A stretch of DNA of 64,000 bases from Neosynechococcus sphagnicola sy1. GTDB lineage: Bacteria; Cyanobacteriota; Cyanobacteriia; Neosynechococcales; Neosynechococcaceae. Below are positions 35,364-46,613 of the stretch, in pieces. The position numbers were made by a program, and so were the translations under genes. The stretch's first letter is position 1. Each line of letters begins with the position of its first letter. The notes beneath the pieces are model-generated. The model was not told the origin of the DNA. It did no database searches and saw only the letters and a list, made by a program, of their open reading frames with translations. Location: contig NZ_JJML01000003.1 of NCBI RefSeq assembly GCF_000775285.1, forward strand, positions 62,635 through 126,634. The letters run 5' to 3'.

Positions 35364-36742
35364 TAGATCACCTCCGTATCCCAAGGGGCGGGTTTGCGAA
35401 CTTGTGCCCAAACTGGGCTGTAGAGGGCTTCTTCTAGCTCCCTTGCCATTTCCACCATGCCGACGTAGCCTGCATAGGGATGATGGCGTTCCTGGTTGAT
35501 GTCGAGGAAGGGGATTTTCGCCTTGAGAGCGGTGTATTGGTTGCGTCCACCAGCAATCAACATGTCCGCTTTGGTTTGAGCAATCACTCGCAGCAGTTCC
35601 TGGGCATTGCCTTTTTCCATCATGATGCCGTCTTGACCGAGCAACTCTTTGATGCGAGCTTTGTCTTCTTCGGTGCTTTTTTTAGTGCTAGTGGCACAGA
35701 CCTCCATGCCCAAATCCTTCGCAGCGGAGATAATTGACCAGCTTTTCACTCCGCCGGTGTAAAGCACCACCCGCTTGCCTTTTAACCTGGCTCGATAGGG
35801 TGCCAACGCCGTATCCAACTTGAGTGTTTCTTCAATGATTAATTGTTCGACACGCTGTTGCAAATCTGCATCCCCAATCTTGGCAGCAATGTTTCGCAAG
35901 CAGCGGTTCATATCTGCCACACCATAAAAGGATTCTTCAACATAGGGAATGCCGTAGCGCTCTTCCATTTTGCGTGCCATATTGATCAACGCTTTGGAGC
36001 AAATCATCACATTGAGTTTGGCACGATGGGAGCAGGCAATATTCTCGTAGCGTCCATCGCCAGTGATTTGTGAGAGGACACGAATCCCCAATTTCTCGAA
36101 TAAGGGCAACACGCCCCACAGTTCCCCAGCAATGTTGTATTCGCCAATTAAATTAATGTCGTAAGGTGTGGTCGTTTCTGGCTCGCGGGTGCCCACCACA
36201 TACTCCAGCAAACTCTCCCCACCCACGCGATTTCCCAGGTTTTTGCTGCCAATAAAACCAGGTGAATTTACAGGAATCACGGGTGTTCCCGTTTTCTCAG
36301 CGGCTTTCTGACAAACCGCATCCAGATCATCGCCGATTAAGGCGGTGACGCAGGTGGAGTAGACAAACACAGCCGCCGGATTGTAGCGCTCTTTGACTTC
36401 TAGAATGGCTTTGTAGAGCTTCTTCTCACCGCCAAAGATGACATCGTTCTCGGATAGGTCGGTGGTGAAACCCATTTTGTAGAGCATGGAACCGGAAGAC
36501 AGACTGCCTCGACTGCCCCAGGAGTTACCCGCACAGGCGATGGGTCCATGCACGAGATGAGCGGCATCGGTAATCGGCACCAAGGCAATCATCGCGCCAT
36601 CAAACGCACAGCCTCCCTGGGCGGCTCCGGGTTGTGCGACCTGAGTGCAGGATTTGTTTTTACCTTTGCCTTCTTTTTTGTGGTTATGTTCACAAGCGGA
36701 CTCGCTCAGAAGTTCGTTGATTTTGCCTTGAGTGAGTTTCAT
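35363..36742 (-). CDS. nifE: NifE, FeMo-cofactor scaffold alpha subunit
   Basis: The 459-residue protein is homologous to Nif[36 protein letters not shown] and [20 protein letters not shown] 36742 ([12 protein letters not shown]) is the family start. An in-frame upstream extension to 36781 is not supported. It is followed by nifN with a one-base overlap and preceded by a 172-bp AT-rich gap with repeated TAACAAAT motifs. Confidence 0.95.
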   Translation of the reverse strand: MKLTQGKINELLSESACEHNHKKEGKGKNKSCTQVAQPGAAQGGCAFDGAMIALVPITDAAHLVHGPIACAGNSWGSRGSLSSGSMLYKMGFTTDLSENDVIFGGEKKLYKAILEVKERYNPAAVFVYSTCVTALIGDDLDAVCQKAAEKTGTPVIPVNSPGFIGSKNLGNRVGGESLLEYVVGTREPETTTPYDINLIGEYNIAGELWGVLPLFEKLGIRVLSQITGDGRYENIACSHRAKLNVMICSKALINMARKMEERYGIPYVEESFYGVADMNRCLRNIAAKIGDADLQQRVEQLIIEETLKLDTALAPYRARLKGKRVVLYTGGVKSWSIISAAKDLGMEVCATSTKKSTEEDKARIKELLGQDGIMMEKGNAQELLRVIAQTKADMLIAGGRNQYTALKAKIPFLDINQERHHPYAGYVGMVEMARELEEALYSPVWAQVRKPAPWDTEVI

Positions 36743-36824
36743 AACAGGAAGGGGGGCGAAAGTGTGCGATGTGAACGTCAAGGCTGGCGATAAAATGCTG
36801 GCAGGTAAAATATAGTTAAATCAC

Positions 36825-36924
36825 TAACAAATTAATAGTGAGTCACCAGGCTAGCAATCTATCATGAACCACTGACTGATCAATCAATAACAAATCACTG
36901 ACGAAGATAATTGACTAACAAATG
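36825..36924. repeat. Three TAACAAAT motifs upstream of nifE
   Basis: Copies of (C/A)TAACAAAT occur at about 36825, 36887 and 36916 in an AT-rich gap that interrupts the nif run between the Mo-nitrogenase C-terminal-like gene and nifE. They could be binding sites for an internal nifEN promoter. This is a weak signal. Confidence 0.35.
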
Positions 36925-37205
36925 TAGTGGGTTACGTCTTCACCACAAACATCTGCAAGATAGCTGAGGGCACGAAATCGGAGGGCGACAAACTCGTTAT
37001 AGAAGGGGTTAAGTTCGCAGAGGGGAGGAGTGTTAAAGAAGTGCCCAAACAAGGTGAATTTATGCTCAAAAGGGCAGGTGCAAGGAATGAGTTTACAAAT
37101 CAAATGGGCTTGGAGTGGGGTATGAATTTCAATGTGATCGATCCAGCGACGAATAGGATCGAGAATGCCTGAAGTGGGTGGTGAAGGCGAGGTAAAGGTA
37201 GACAT
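36915..37205 (-). CDS. Mo-dependent nitrogenase C-terminal domain family protein
   Basis: The 96-residue protein reads GILDPIRRWIDHIEIHTPLQAHLICKLIPCTCPFEHKFTLFGHFFNTPPLCELNPFYNEFVALRFRALSYLADVCGEDV, the domain named Mo-nitrogenase C-terminus, which cyanobacteria often encode as a separate small gene. Four or more Cys suggest metal binding. ATG 37205 starts the conserved part. It lies between nifK and nifE, where the same gene is seen in other cyanobacteria. Its function is unknown. Confidence 0.85.
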   Translation of the reverse strand: MSTFTSPSPPTSGILDPIRRWIDHIEIHTPLQAHLICKLIPCTCPFEHKFTLFGHFFNTPPLCELNPFYNEFVALRFRALSYLADVCGEDVTHYIC

Positions 37206-37317
37206 GGCTAGGGTTAGGGGTTGCCCTTCTGGGCGGATCGGGTGGGGGGATGGGTCAGTTTGTCGGACGATCGCCTGAGCACGCTGTCCAGAAATAAACC
37301 CGCCCATCCCCTGTGTG

Positions 37318-38856
37318 TTAGCGAATCAGGTCATAGGAGATATCTGTCTTCGCGGGGACGATGGTGTTGCGATCGAGTTCATCCAACAACGTGTTCACAA
37401 TCCAGTTGAGCAGGTTGATGGTGCCCTGATAGCCGTAGGTGCTGTAGCGGTGCAGGTGATGGCGATCGAAGATGGGATAACCAATCCGCACCAATGGTGT
37501 ATGGGTATCACGCCACAGGTACTTGCCATAGGAGTTACCAATCAGCAAGTCAACGGGTTCGGTGAACAGGAGCGATCGCAGATGCCACAAGTCTTTGCCA
37601 CCCCAGATCGTTGCGTTTGCACCAAAGGGACTGGTATCTAGCAATGCCCGCAACTCTGCTTCAAACTCATGGGTGGTGTTGCTGACGACGATGTGAACAG
37701 GTTCTGCACCAATTTCCAGCAGGAATTGCACCAGACCAATGACCAGGTCAGGGTCACCGTATAGCGCCACTTTCTTACCGTGCAGCCATGCCTGTGAGTC
37801 AGTTAAAGCATCGACTGCACGACCCCGTTCATCTTCCAGTTCTTGAGGAATGGGTTTGCCAGTGAGAGCAGAGAGCTTGATGAGAAACTCGTCAGTGCCG
37901 CGAATGCCAACGGGACGAACCACGGACGTGGGTTGGTGCCACTCTTTCTCGATGTATTCACGAGTTTTGGTGGTGGAGTAGGACTGGAAGGCGATCGTGG
38001 TTTCGGCGTTGATGGAATCTGCTGCATCTTCCAGGGTGGTGCCCCCTTGATACATCCGGTATTCCCCATCATTGGGTGAATCCAAATAATCAGAGTTATC
38101 CGCCAGCAGGGTGTAGTTCACCCCTACCAAGGAGGCGATCCGCTTGATTTCCCGCAGGTTACCAATGTAGGTTTCAAAACCAGGAATAAAGTTGATCTTG
38201 CCGTTGGTGGTTTCGGCTTTTTTGCCCTTAGTCAGGTTCGACAAAATGCCCTTCATCATGTTGTCGTAGCCCGTGATGTGGGAGCCGACAAAACTGGGGG
38301 TATGGGCATAGGGCACGGGGAATTCTTCCGGCACTGAACCAGCGGCTTTGGCGTTGGTGATGAAGGCTTGGAGGTCATCCCCAATCACTTCTGCCATGCA
38401 GGTGGTGCAGATGGCAATCATTTTGGGATTGTAGAGGCTGTAGCTGTTTGCCAAGCCATCAATCAAGTTGTTTTGTCCGCCGAAGACCGCAGCGTCTTCT
38501 GTCATGGAAGAAGAGACTGCCGAGAAGGGTTCTTTGAAGTGGCGGGTGAAGTGTGAGCGGAAGTAAGCCACACAGCCTTGGGAACCGTGAACAAAGGGCA
38601 GAGTGCCTTCAAACCCAACAGCAGCAAGGATCGCACCGAGGGGTTGGCAGGCTTTGGCGGGGTTAACAGTTAGCGCTTCACGGGCAAAGTTTTTCTCACG
38701 GTATTCCCAGGTCTTTGTCCATTCTGCTGTCTGAGCGACCAAGTCAGGATCATGTCCGCCTTCAAACTGTTTCTTAGCAGCAAACAGCTCCTGGTATTCA
38801 TCTTGGTGAAATAATTCAGCGTGGTCTTTGATGTTATCGATGTTGTTTTGAGCCAT
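37318..38856 (-). CDS. nifK: NifK, nitrogenase MoFe protein beta chain
   Basis: The 512-residue protein has the P-cluster ligands in [38 protein letters not shown] and [14 protein letters not shown], and the late [15 protein letters not shown] segment. With NifD it forms the alpha2beta2 dinitrogenase. The start at ATG 38856 ([12 protein letters not shown]) matches cyanobacterial NifK. The frame is open further upstream through a purine-rich spacer. It follows nifD by 125 bp. Confidence 0.97.
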   Translation of the reverse strand: MAQNNIDNIKDHAELFHQDEYQELFAAKKQFEGGHDPDLVAQTAEWTKTWEYREKNFAREALTVNPAKACQPLGAILAAVGFEGTLPFVHGSQGCVAYFRSHFTRHFKEPFSAVSSSMTEDAAVFGGQNNLIDGLANSYSLYNPKMIAICTTCMAEVIGDDLQAFITNAKAAGSVPEEFPVPYAHTPSFVGSHITGYDNMMKGILSNLTKGKKAETTNGKINFIPGFETYIGNLREIKRIASLVGVNYTLLADNSDYLDSPNDGEYRMYQGGTTLEDAADSINAETTIAFQSYSTTKTREYIEKEWHQPTSVVRPVGIRGTDEFLIKLSALTGKPIPQELEDERGRAVDALTDSQAWLHGKKVALYGDPDLVIGLVQFLLEIGAEPVHIVVSNTTHEFEAELRALLDTSPFGANATIWGGKDLWHLRSLLFTEPVDLLIGNSYGKYLWRDTHTPLVRIGYPIFDRHHLHRYSTYGYQGTINLLNWIVNTLLDELDRNTIVPAKTDISYDLIR

Positions 38857-38879
38857 GATGTGAGTTCTCCAAAGTTGAT

Positions 38880-38981
38880 GAGGGAGTTGGGGAGGAAGGG
38901 CGTTGGGGAGGAAGGGAGTCGGGGAATAGCAGGGCATTCACCTCATCACCCCACCACCCCATCACTCCATCACTTTCTGTT
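38880..38981. other. Low-complexity spacer between nifD and nifK
   Basis: The spacer contains two tandem ttggggaggaaggg units followed by a CCAT/CCAC-rich stretch. Such degenerate purine/pyrimidine tracts are common between cyanobacterial genes. No promoter is evident. Confidence 0.45.
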
Positions 38982-40493
38982 TCATGCAGTTGCGGCCTCA
39001 GCTTTTTTCCACGGCGCACCAATCAAGCTCCAGGTGGGGCTGTTGAGTGCAAGATCCATGTCACGCGCAAAGATGGCAAAGCCGTCGTAACCGTGGTAGG
39101 GACCGGAGTAATCCCAGGAGTGCATCTGGCGGAACGGTAGCGCCATTTTTTGGAAGACGTACTTCTCTTTGATGCCAGAAGCCACTAGATCAGGCTTCAT
39201 TTCTTTAATGAACTCCTCAAACTCAAAGGCAGAAACATCGTCGTAAATCAACGTGCCGTCTTCGATGTAGTGGGTGGTGCGTTTGTAGTCGTCGTTGTGA
39301 CCAAACTCGTAGCCTGTGCCGATCAGTCTCATCCCCAGGTCGTAGAAGGCGGGGACAACGTGACGGGGACGCAGACCACCCACCATCAGAGCAACGGTTT
39401 TGCCTTCTAACCGAGGACGGTATTTGGCAATCACTGCCTGGGTTTGGGCTTCGTACTTGGCGATGACTGCTTCTGCTTTTGCCTGGATGGTTTCGTCGAA
39501 TTTGGCGGCGATCGCTCTCAGGGACTCAGCAATTTGCGTGGGCCCGAAGAAGTTATATTCCAACCAGGGAATCCCGTAGGTTTCTTCCATATGGCGGGAG
39601 ATGTAGTTCATCGAACGGTAGCAGTGCACCAAGTTCAGTTTCACCGTCGGGGTCATCTTCATCTCGTGCAGGGTGCCATCCCCTGACCACTGTGCTACAA
39701 CCCGCAAGCCAATTTCTTCGAGTAGAATCCGGCTTGACCAGGCATCACCACCAATGTTGTAGTCACCAATGATGGCAACATCATATTCAGTGCCATCGGG
39801 AACATTGCCCGCTTTCTTTTCCTTGTCGTATTGCGGAAACACCCAGTCGCGGACGGCATCGTTGGCGATGTGGTGTCCAAGGGATTGGGAAACACCCCGG
39901 AAGCCTTCGCAACGAACAGGAACAACGGTTTTGCCAATTTCTTTGGCAGATTTCTTGGCAACGGCCTCGATATCGTCCCCAATTAAACCAATGGGGCATT
40001 CAGACTGAATGGAAACACCGCGATTGAGGGGAAACAGTTCATCGAGTTCAGTAATCAATTTGGCGAGCTTTTTGTCACCGCCAAACACAATGTCACGTTC
40101 TTGGAAGTCAGAGGTGAACTGCATCGTGCCAAAGGAATCAATGCCCGTGGTGCCGATGTAGTAGTTGCGGCGACCCGACCAGGAATAGTAGCCGCAGCCC
40201 ACAGGCCCATGACTAATGTGAATCATGTCTTTGATGGGGCCCCAAACCACGCCTTTTGATCCGGCGTAAGCACAGCCACGAGTGGTCATGGAACCAGGAA
40301 CAGACTTGATGTTGGACTTCACGCCGCAATCAGATTTGCCTTCTTCAAACACGTTCAGGTGCTTTTCCCGCTTTTTCTTGGCTTTGTCGGGATAAGCTTC
40401 CAGAACTTCTTTAATCAGGGCTTTCTTGTCAGCCGTTGTCAGCTCTTCTGTAGGGGCGATCGCGTTGAGAGTAGCGGATTCAGGAGGTGTCAT
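38982..40493 (-). CDS. nifD: NifD, nitrogenase MoFe protein alpha chain
   Basis: The 503-residue protein has the P-cluster ligands in [26 protein letters not shown] and [11 protein letters not shown], the FeMo-co Cys in [12 protein letters not shown] and the FeMo-co His region [15 protein letters not shown]. It is uninterrupted, with no trace of the nifD excision element known from heterocystous species. ATG 40493 ([10 protein letters not shown]) is chosen over the open extension to 40562. It follows nifH after a spacer with a strong hairpin. Confidence 0.97.
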   Translation of the reverse strand: MTPPESATLNAIAPTEELTTADKKALIKEVLEAYPDKAKKKREKHLNVFEEGKSDCGVKSNIKSVPGSMTTRGCAYAGSKGVVWGPIKDMIHISHGPVGCGYYSWSGRRNYYIGTTGIDSFGTMQFTSDFQERDIVFGGDKKLAKLITELDELFPLNRGVSIQSECPIGLIGDDIEAVAKKSAKEIGKTVVPVRCEGFRGVSQSLGHHIANDAVRDWVFPQYDKEKKAGNVPDGTEYDVAIIGDYNIGGDAWSSRILLEEIGLRVVAQWSGDGTLHEMKMTPTVKLNLVHCYRSMNYISRHMEETYGIPWLEYNFFGPTQIAESLRAIAAKFDETIQAKAEAVIAKYEAQTQAVIAKYRPRLEGKTVALMVGGLRPRHVVPAFYDLGMRLIGTGYEFGHNDDYKRTTHYIEDGTLIYDDVSAFEFEEFIKEMKPDLVASGIKEKYVFQKMALPFRQMHSWDYSGPYHGYDGFAIFARDMDLALNSPTWSLIGAPWKKAEAATA

Positions 40494-40549
40494 AGTCTGC
40501 CTCTCTAGGTAAAGGATGGAGTGGGAGGATGAAGAGAGTGGGAGTGAGG

Positions 40550-40574
40550 GTAGGGTGGGCAATGCCCACCCTAC
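40550..40574 (-). promoter_or_regulatory. 11-bp hairpin in the nifH-nifD spacer
   Basis: GTAGGGTGGGC and GCCCACCCTAC enclose AAT, 7 bp after the nifH stop. Such a stem can shield the nifH mRNA 3' end from exonucleases or cause partial termination, which would give more NifH than NifDK. The same palindrome type is common elsewhere in cyanobacteria, so it may be a recruited repeat. Confidence 0.7.
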
Positions 40575-40581
40575 GCATTAA

Positions 40582-41514
<933 letters not shown>

Positions 41515-41635
41515 TCAGTAACCAGCCATCATTGAAACTGCGATCAGACTGTGGAGGATGACTGGGGTGGGAAGTTGGAATCAATCGCAGTTGGGGGCGA
41601 TCGTCCAACGGGAAAAACGTGAGATATCAAAGCGT

Positions 41636-42523
41636 TCATGCAACTGCTTCAACCACTAGATTGGGTAAAACACGTTCTCGTAACCGGACTTCGATCGCAT
41701 TTTTGAGCGTAGCGGTACTGCTTTCACAGGAACCACAGGCACCTTTCAGCACTACTTTGACCACATCGCCTTCGATGTCGTAGAGTTCGACATCGCCACC
41801 ATCTGCCAGCAGCATCGGACGAACTTCTTGTAATGCGGTTTGAATCAGGCTGATTTTTTGCACCGTTGTCAGAGGACGATTTTGGGCCTGAGCCGTGGCA
41901 ATTTCTGCTGCCACTCTGGTGGCTGTGAGTGCTTTTTCTTGTTGCACAGCGGCGATCAAATCTTCAATTTCGGCAGCGCAGGAACTGCAACCACCGCCTG
42001 CTTTGACGTAGCTGGTGACTTGTTCTACTGTGGTCAGGTTGTTTTCAATCACGACGCGGCGAATTCTGTTTTCGCTGACACCAAAGCAACTACAAATCAG
42101 TGCGCCATCATCCTCTTCATGATGTTCAACTTCAATGCCACGGTATTTATAAATCGCCGCTTCCAATGCTTCCTGTCCCATCACAGAACAGTGCATTTTT
42201 TCTTCCGGTAGTCCACCCAGGTAATTGGCAATGTCACGATTACTGACATTCAGGGCTTCATCTAAGGTGATACCTTTGATGATTTCGGTGAGGGCTGACG
42301 AAGAGGCGATCGCACTCGTACAACCAAAGGTTTGAAACCGAGCATCCAGAATTCTGTCAGCCTCTACTTCAATCTTGAGGTGCAGTCTCAAGGCATCGCC
42401 GCAGGCAATACTGCCGACTTCGCCAAAGACCACTGCAACGCCAGCTTCACTCGGATCTTCGATCGCGCCTTGATTCTTGGGGTTATAGAACAGATCCAGT
42501 ACTTTTTCGGTGTAGTCCCACAT
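41636..42523 (-). CDS. nifU: NifU, iron-sulfur scaffold
   Basis: The 295-residue protein has three modules: an IscU-like N-terminal scaffold (1-130, with Cys in GSIACGDAL, FGCTSAIASSSA and KMHCSVMG), a central BFD-type [2Fe-2S] domain (CSCFGVSENRIRRVV...VKAGGGCSSC) and a C-terminal Nfu domain with GACGSC. It assembles clusters with NifS for NifH and the NifDK P-cluster. It is 33 bp downstream of nifS. Confidence 0.96.
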   Translation of the reverse strand: MWDYTEKVLDLFYNPKNQGAIEDPSEAGVAVVFGEVGSIACGDALRLHLKIEVEADRILDARFQTFGCTSAIASSSALTEIIKGITLDEALNVSNRDIANYLGGLPEEKMHCSVMGQEALEAAIYKYRGIEVEHHEEDDGALICSCFGVSENRIRRVVIENNLTTVEQVTSYVKAGGGCSSCAAEIEDLIAAVQQEKALTATRVAAEIATAQAQNRPLTTVQKISLIQTALQEVRPMLLADGGDVELYDIEGDVVKVVLKGACGSCESSTATLKNAIEVRLRERVLPNLVVEAVA

Positions 42524-42556
42524 GGCGGTGTTTCCTAAAGGTAAAGGGGTGATGGG

Positions 42557-43759
42557 TTATCTAGCTCCGACGACAGCTTCTTCACGGTCTTGCAACCATT
42601 CAGCTTGGTCGTTATTGAAGGGTGAAAGAGCACGGAGGCGTTCTACAATCCCAGGCATGACTTCGAGGACGAGATCGATGTCGGACTCGGTTGTATTTCG
42701 GGAAAGGCTGAACCGGATGGAGCCATGCAGGATGGTGTAAGGCAAGCCCATCGCCCGGAGGACGTGGGATGGTTCGAGGGAACCGGAGGTACAGGCGGAA
42801 CCAGAGGAGGCACAGATGCCGTACTGGTCGAGGGAGAGCAAGATGGCTTCGCCTTCGATGTATTTGAAGCCGATGTTGGTGGTATTGGGTAGGCGGTTTT
42901 TGCGATCGCCATTGAGCTCGGTATCAGAAATCGCAAGTAATCCTTTTTCCAGGCGGTCGCGCAGTTTTTTCTCAGTTGCCACATCGGCTAGATGGAGTTG
43001 CGCCAGTTCTGCAGCTTTACCCAATCCAACAATGCCAGCCACATTTTCAGTTCCAGCTCTGCGTCCCCGTTCCTGGTGCCCACCGACTAGCAGCGGACGG
43101 AAGCGGAATCCGCGTCTCACAAACAGGGCACCCACACCTTTGGGAGCGTGCAATTTGTGGCCGGAGATCGTCATTAAATCGATGGTGCTGGTTTTCATAT
43201 TGAGTGGCAACTTTCCTGCAACCTGCACCGCGTCCACATGGAACGTTGCGCCGTATTCTTTCGCGATCGCCCCTGCCTGCTCAACGGGAAACACCGTTCC
43301 GGTTTCGTTGTTGGCGTACATGGTGGAAACGAGGGCTGTACTTCCCGTAATCGCCGCTTCTAGCTCCATCAGATCTAATTGACCCTTACGGTTTACCGAC
43401 AGGTACGTGACGGTGTAGCCCTGTTTTTCGAGCTGTTTGAACAGGTTCAACACACAGGCATGTTCAACTTGGGTGGTAATCAGGTGTTTGCGATCGGGTT
43501 GAGCGGCGATCGCGGCACGGATGGCGGTGTTGTTGCCTTCGGTGCCACAACTGGTGAAGATAATTTCAGATTCTTCAGCACCGAGCAGCGAAGCAACCTG
43601 GTTTCGCGCCTGTTTTAATGCCTTACCCACCTGTCCACCAAAGCTATGCATTGAAGAAGGATTGCCGTAGTACTGGGTGAGATAGGGCAAAATGGCTGCC
43701 ACCACTTCGGGATCAACCTGGGTTGTAGCGTTGTTATCGAGATAAATGACTGCGCTCAT
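42557..43759 (-). CDS. nifS: NifS, cysteine desulfurase
   Basis: The 400-residue class V aminotransferase has the PLP lysine in TISGHKLHAPKG and the catalytic Cys in CASSGSACTSGSLEPSHVLRAMG. It supplies sulfur to NifU. Its ATG overlaps the fdxN stop by 4 bp, and AATTQVDPEVV near the N-terminus is the family signature. Confidence 0.96.
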   Translation of the reverse strand: MSAVIYLDNNATTQVDPEVVAAILPYLTQYYGNPSSMHSFGGQVGKALKQARNQVASLLGAEESEIIFTSCGTEGNNTAIRAAIAAQPDRKHLITTQVEHACVLNLFKQLEKQGYTVTYLSVNRKGQLDLMELEAAITGSTALVSTMYANNETGTVFPVEQAGAIAKEYGATFHVDAVQVAGKLPLNMKTSTIDLMTISGHKLHAPKGVGALFVRRGFRFRPLLVGGHQERGRRAGTENVAGIVGLGKAAELAQLHLADVATEKKLRDRLEKGLLAISDTELNGDRKNRLPNTTNIGFKYIEGEAILLSLDQYGICASSGSACTSGSLEPSHVLRAMGLPYTILHGSIRFSLSRNTTESDIDLVLEVMPGIVERLRALSPFNNDQAEWLQDREEAVVGAR

Positions 43760-44142
43760 GCGTTGACTCCCCCAGTAGTAGGGTTTTGTAGTTGTTTGGC
43801 TAAGGCTTGTGAATAGGTATCAAACCAGCGTTTCCAGTAATCAGAGGGTCGGTTGGCGTTGAGCCTTGAAACCAGGCGGTTGTAGGCAAGGAACCAGTGA
43901 TCCCAGTAGTCATTGGCAGGCTGGGCAAACCGCGCTTGAGGAGGAGTTGCCAGGTCTGGAAGACATCCGCCATTCGTGGGACAGACTGCCCAACATTGAG
44001 GTACAGCGTAATAACCCACACAATCGTTACAGCGTTCAGAATTGATTTGATACTGTTGTTCATTTCGGGCGATCGCCCCCGTAGGGCAGATGGACTCACA
44101 GCGATGACATTCAGTGCACTGACTCGTAATGACGTAGGTCAT
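43756..44142 (-). CDS. fdxN: FdxN, 2[4Fe-4S] ferredoxin
   Basis: The 128-residue ferredoxin has CTECHRCESICP and CNDCVGYYAVPQCWAVCP, the long second spacer typical of nif-type ferredoxins, and a C-terminal helical tail. It likely donates electrons for the NifB reaction. ATG 44142 is chosen for its AGGAGG Shine-Dalgarno. The frame is uninterrupted, with no fdxN excision element. Its cluster domain closely resembles the N-termini of the two cnfR-like proteins in this window. Confidence 0.93.
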   Translation of the reverse strand: MTYVITSQCTECHRCESICPTGAIARNEQQYQINSERCNDCVGYYAVPQCWAVCPTNGGCLPDLATPPQARFAQPANDYWDHWFLAYNRLVSRLNANRPSDYWKRWFDTYSQALAKQLQNPTTGGVNA

Positions 44143-44231
44143 AGCAACCTCCTTAAGTAAGGGCGAAGCATTTAGGTAAAGATCTTTGTCGAGATCCAAG
44201 GGGCTTGACCAAAGGCTTCGCCTCTACGGAC

Positions 44232-45710
44232 TCAAAACTCTTGAACGTGCTGGTCGTAGAACTCTCTTGCCACTTTTTCAATCACGTCGTAGGCTTCCAC
44301 CACTTGCAAGCCAGATTCTCGCAGTTCCGCTTTCGGGCATTCACCCACTTTGGAAACCAGAACCGCTTTGCAATCCGCGATCGCCTTGATCACATGCTCC
44401 AGCGTGGCATCTTCGCCGTAACCGCCCTGGCAGTATTGGTCAATCTTGCGGTGTCCGACAAATTTGGCTTCGTTGGCATCCACTTCAAAGATTTGGAATT
44501 CCTTGGCGTGACCAAAGTGCTGATTCACAATTCCGCCACCTTTGGTTGCGACTGCTACAAGTATTTTGGGACTGTTCTTGATGCGCTCACTGGGCTTGAC
44601 CTTGGCTTTTGCCTGCTTGATGTCTTCCTTGAATTTCTCAATGCCAGCATGGACTTCTTGCCGCAGCTCCAGGTCGTACTGTTCCGGCATTTTCATGAAC
44701 TTGTCTTTGGTGAATTCCTGGCTGCGGTCTTCACCCAACAAACCAACGGCATCCGCACGGCACTGACGGCAATGACGCATCATCTTCATGTTGCTGTCGG
44801 CACATTCGTCTTGCAGCTTTTTCAGCTCTTTAGGAGTGGGTCCGCGTTGTCCAGTCAGACCAAAGTGGGTGCCGTGCTCAGGCGCTGAAATCAACGGCAT
44901 GATGTTGTGTAAGAACGCACCCTTCTCGCGGATCACCCGATCCACTTCTGCCAAGTGCTCATCATTAATGCCGGGAATCATCACCGAATTCACTTTGCAC
45001 AGAATGTCGGCTTCACGGAGTGCCTGTAAGCCTTCCATCTGCCGTTCGTGCAGAATCTGAGCCGCTTCTAGCCCTTTGTAGCGTTTGCGGCGATAGTGTA
45101 CCCAGGGATAAATCTTAGTGCCGATTTCCGGATCCACCATATTAATCGTAATGGTGACGTGATCGACATTGAGGGCTTTGATTTTATCCACATGATCCGG
45201 CAGCATCAGCCCGTTAGTGGACAGGCAGAGCTTGATATCGGGTGCTTTATCAGCAATCAACTCAAAGGTCCGAAACGTCTTTTCGGGGTTTGCTAATGGA
45301 TCCCCAGGCCCCGCAATCCCTAACACAGTCATCTGAGGAATCTTGCCTGCAATCACCAACGCCTTGTGAGCAGCTTCTTCGGGAGTTAACAACTCACTCA
45401 CCACCCCAGGGCGGCTTTCGTTCGCACAGTCGTATTTGCGGTTGCAGTAGTTACATTGAATGTTGCAAGCAGGCGCTACTGCAACGTGCATCCGGGCATA
45501 GTGATGATGGGCTTCTTCGCTATAGCAGGGGTGTTTCGCAATGCGATCGAGCATCTTTTGATCAAAGCTGAGGGCTGCACTGTTATTGGTGGTACAACCA
45601 CAGCTATCGTCACTCTTTTTCTGCGTCACCGTATTTTTGGTGATCACGATATCCGTAGCAGGCTGCGTTGCTGGAGGAGAGAGAAGTCCTGAAGATGGTG
45701 GTGGTGTCAT
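44232..45710 (-). CDS. nifB: NifB, radical SAM FeMo-cofactor core synthase
   Basis: The 492-residue protein has the radical-SAM motif [14 protein letters not shown] (about 80-93), HARM-type [12 protein letters not shown] before it, and a C-terminal NifX-like domain ([29 protein letters not shown]) that binds NifB-co. It makes the carbide-containing 8Fe core of FeMo-co. It is the first gene of the minus-strand nif run, about 300 bp downstream of a nif-type promoter. Confidence 0.97.
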   Translation of the reverse strand: MTPPPSSGLLSPPATQPATDIVITKNTVTQKKSDDSCGCTTNNSAALSFDQKMLDRIAKHPCYSEEAHHHYARMHVAVAPACNIQCNYCNRKYDCANESRPGVVSELLTPEEAAHKALVIAGKIPQMTVLGIAGPGDPLANPEKTFRTFELIADKAPDIKLCLSTNGLMLPDHVDKIKALNVDHVTITINMVDPEIGTKIYPWVHYRRKRYKGLEAAQILHERQMEGLQALREADILCKVNSVMIPGINDEHLAEVDRVIREKGAFLHNIMPLISAPEHGTHFGLTGQRGPTPKELKKLQDECADSNMKMMRHCRQCRADAVGLLGEDRSQEFTKDKFMKMPEQYDLELRQEVHAGIEKFKEDIKQAKAKVKPSERIKNSPKILVAVATKGGGIVNQHFGHAKEFQIFEVDANEAKFVGHRKIDQYCQGGYGEDATLEHVIKAIADCKAVLVSKVGECPKAELRESGLQVVEAYDVIEKVAREFYDQHVQEF

Positions 45711-46020
45711 TGAATTTCGGCAGGGCTAGTAGGTGTACAGCGCCACCGAGAAAGACGACTGCTCCATGCTCCTAAAGAATCGATTAAAGTCACTGGGGAC
45801 AGACAACCTGCCAATGCAGGCTAGAAGTTCTGATTCGTCCACAGGGGAGCGCTTTGCTAAGGCTGTAGGACAGCGACTTCATTCCGACTTTATTCACAGA
45901 GTGTGATGCAGTTGCGTCGTCCTCCCATCTCCTCTCTGACCGTGAAACCTGAATGCTTTACGCTTGGTTGGAAAAACCTGTGTTTCTGGTTTAAAGAGTT
46001 GAGTGATTGGCGTTGTGAGA

Positions 46021-46202
46021 GTTATAACAGCCACTCAAAATCAGCCCGGTTTAGCAGCACCCGGTAAGAGTTATTGAATTCATTAGTCTGTACTCAAGCC
46101 TTCAAACCTAGACTGAGTAAGCACCCAAATTTTATGTAGGGTAGGGGTGCGAGTATTGTTTGAAGGGGGGACAAGTATTTTTTGAGTAGGGGAGCAGTAT
46201 TT
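46021..46202 (-). promoter_or_regulatory. nifB promoter module
   Basis: Read on the minus strand, boxes AATACTGCTCCCC, AATACTTGTCCCC and AATACTCGCACCCC have reference positions 46197, 46175 and 46153, exactly 22 bp apart. TTGAGTACA follows at 46097-46089, with its core C 63 bp beyond the last box, and is followed by GACTAATG. The extended -10 TGTTATAAC is at 46029-46021, with its hexamer starting 64 bp beyond the TTGAGTAC core. This implies a leader of about 300 nt before nifB. Confidence 0.75.
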
Positions 46203-46613
46203 TATGTACTCAACCCAAACGCTTATACAGTCGATGTTTGAAGATATTTTTCAGTAAAATTTGAGTCTTAAAAGCTGTACTCAAACGCTACCTCAAACTG
46301 GCTCTAAGGCTGATTTAGAGAGGGCATGGACTCGCTTTTTGACTAGATTGTTAATTAAATGCTGGGAACAATTGGTTGAGGATTGCTCCCAGCAAGATCC
46401 GAAATTCAATTCTGTATCTAAATTAGCACTTTGCTCCAAGCAACCGAGCGCTTGTAATTATTTCTTCAAATTTGTTCAGAGCGAACATAACTATATTATA
46501 AATAGATAGCCTTGATACCAAATTGCTGGGTTGAGTACACAGTCAGCAGCAAGTTATTTGAGTTGTTAATTTCCTGTAAAGCTTTTGGATACAGGGTTTT
46601 GCCATGAGTACTC
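46203..46613. promoter_or_regulatory. Central nifB-nifP intergenic region with extra TTGAGTAC sites
   Basis: Further copies lie at 46206-46213 (minus), 46277-46284 (minus), 46531-46538 (plus) and 46605-46615 (the palindromic TGAGTACTCA core). None has the 22-bp boxes at the usual distance. A -10-like TGTATAAG (minus, 46229-46222) lies 50 bp from the 46277 site. They may be auxiliary binding sites or secondary promoters. No gene is supported here. Confidence 0.55.

Noticed and set aside
38982-40493. Possible excision element in nifD, as in heterocystous species
   Set aside because: nifD is continuous and no recombinase gene or direct repeats are present. fdxN is intact as well.
44205-44888. 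Long plus-strand frame opposite nifB
   Set aside because: It mirrors the codon pattern of nifB. Its Phe/Leu-rich product is typical of an antisense shadow.
46261-46509. Open 82-codon plus-strand frame between nifB and nifP
   Set aside because: It starts only with TTG inside the regulatory region, overlaps a TTGAGTAC site and has no clear ribosome site or protein-like pattern.
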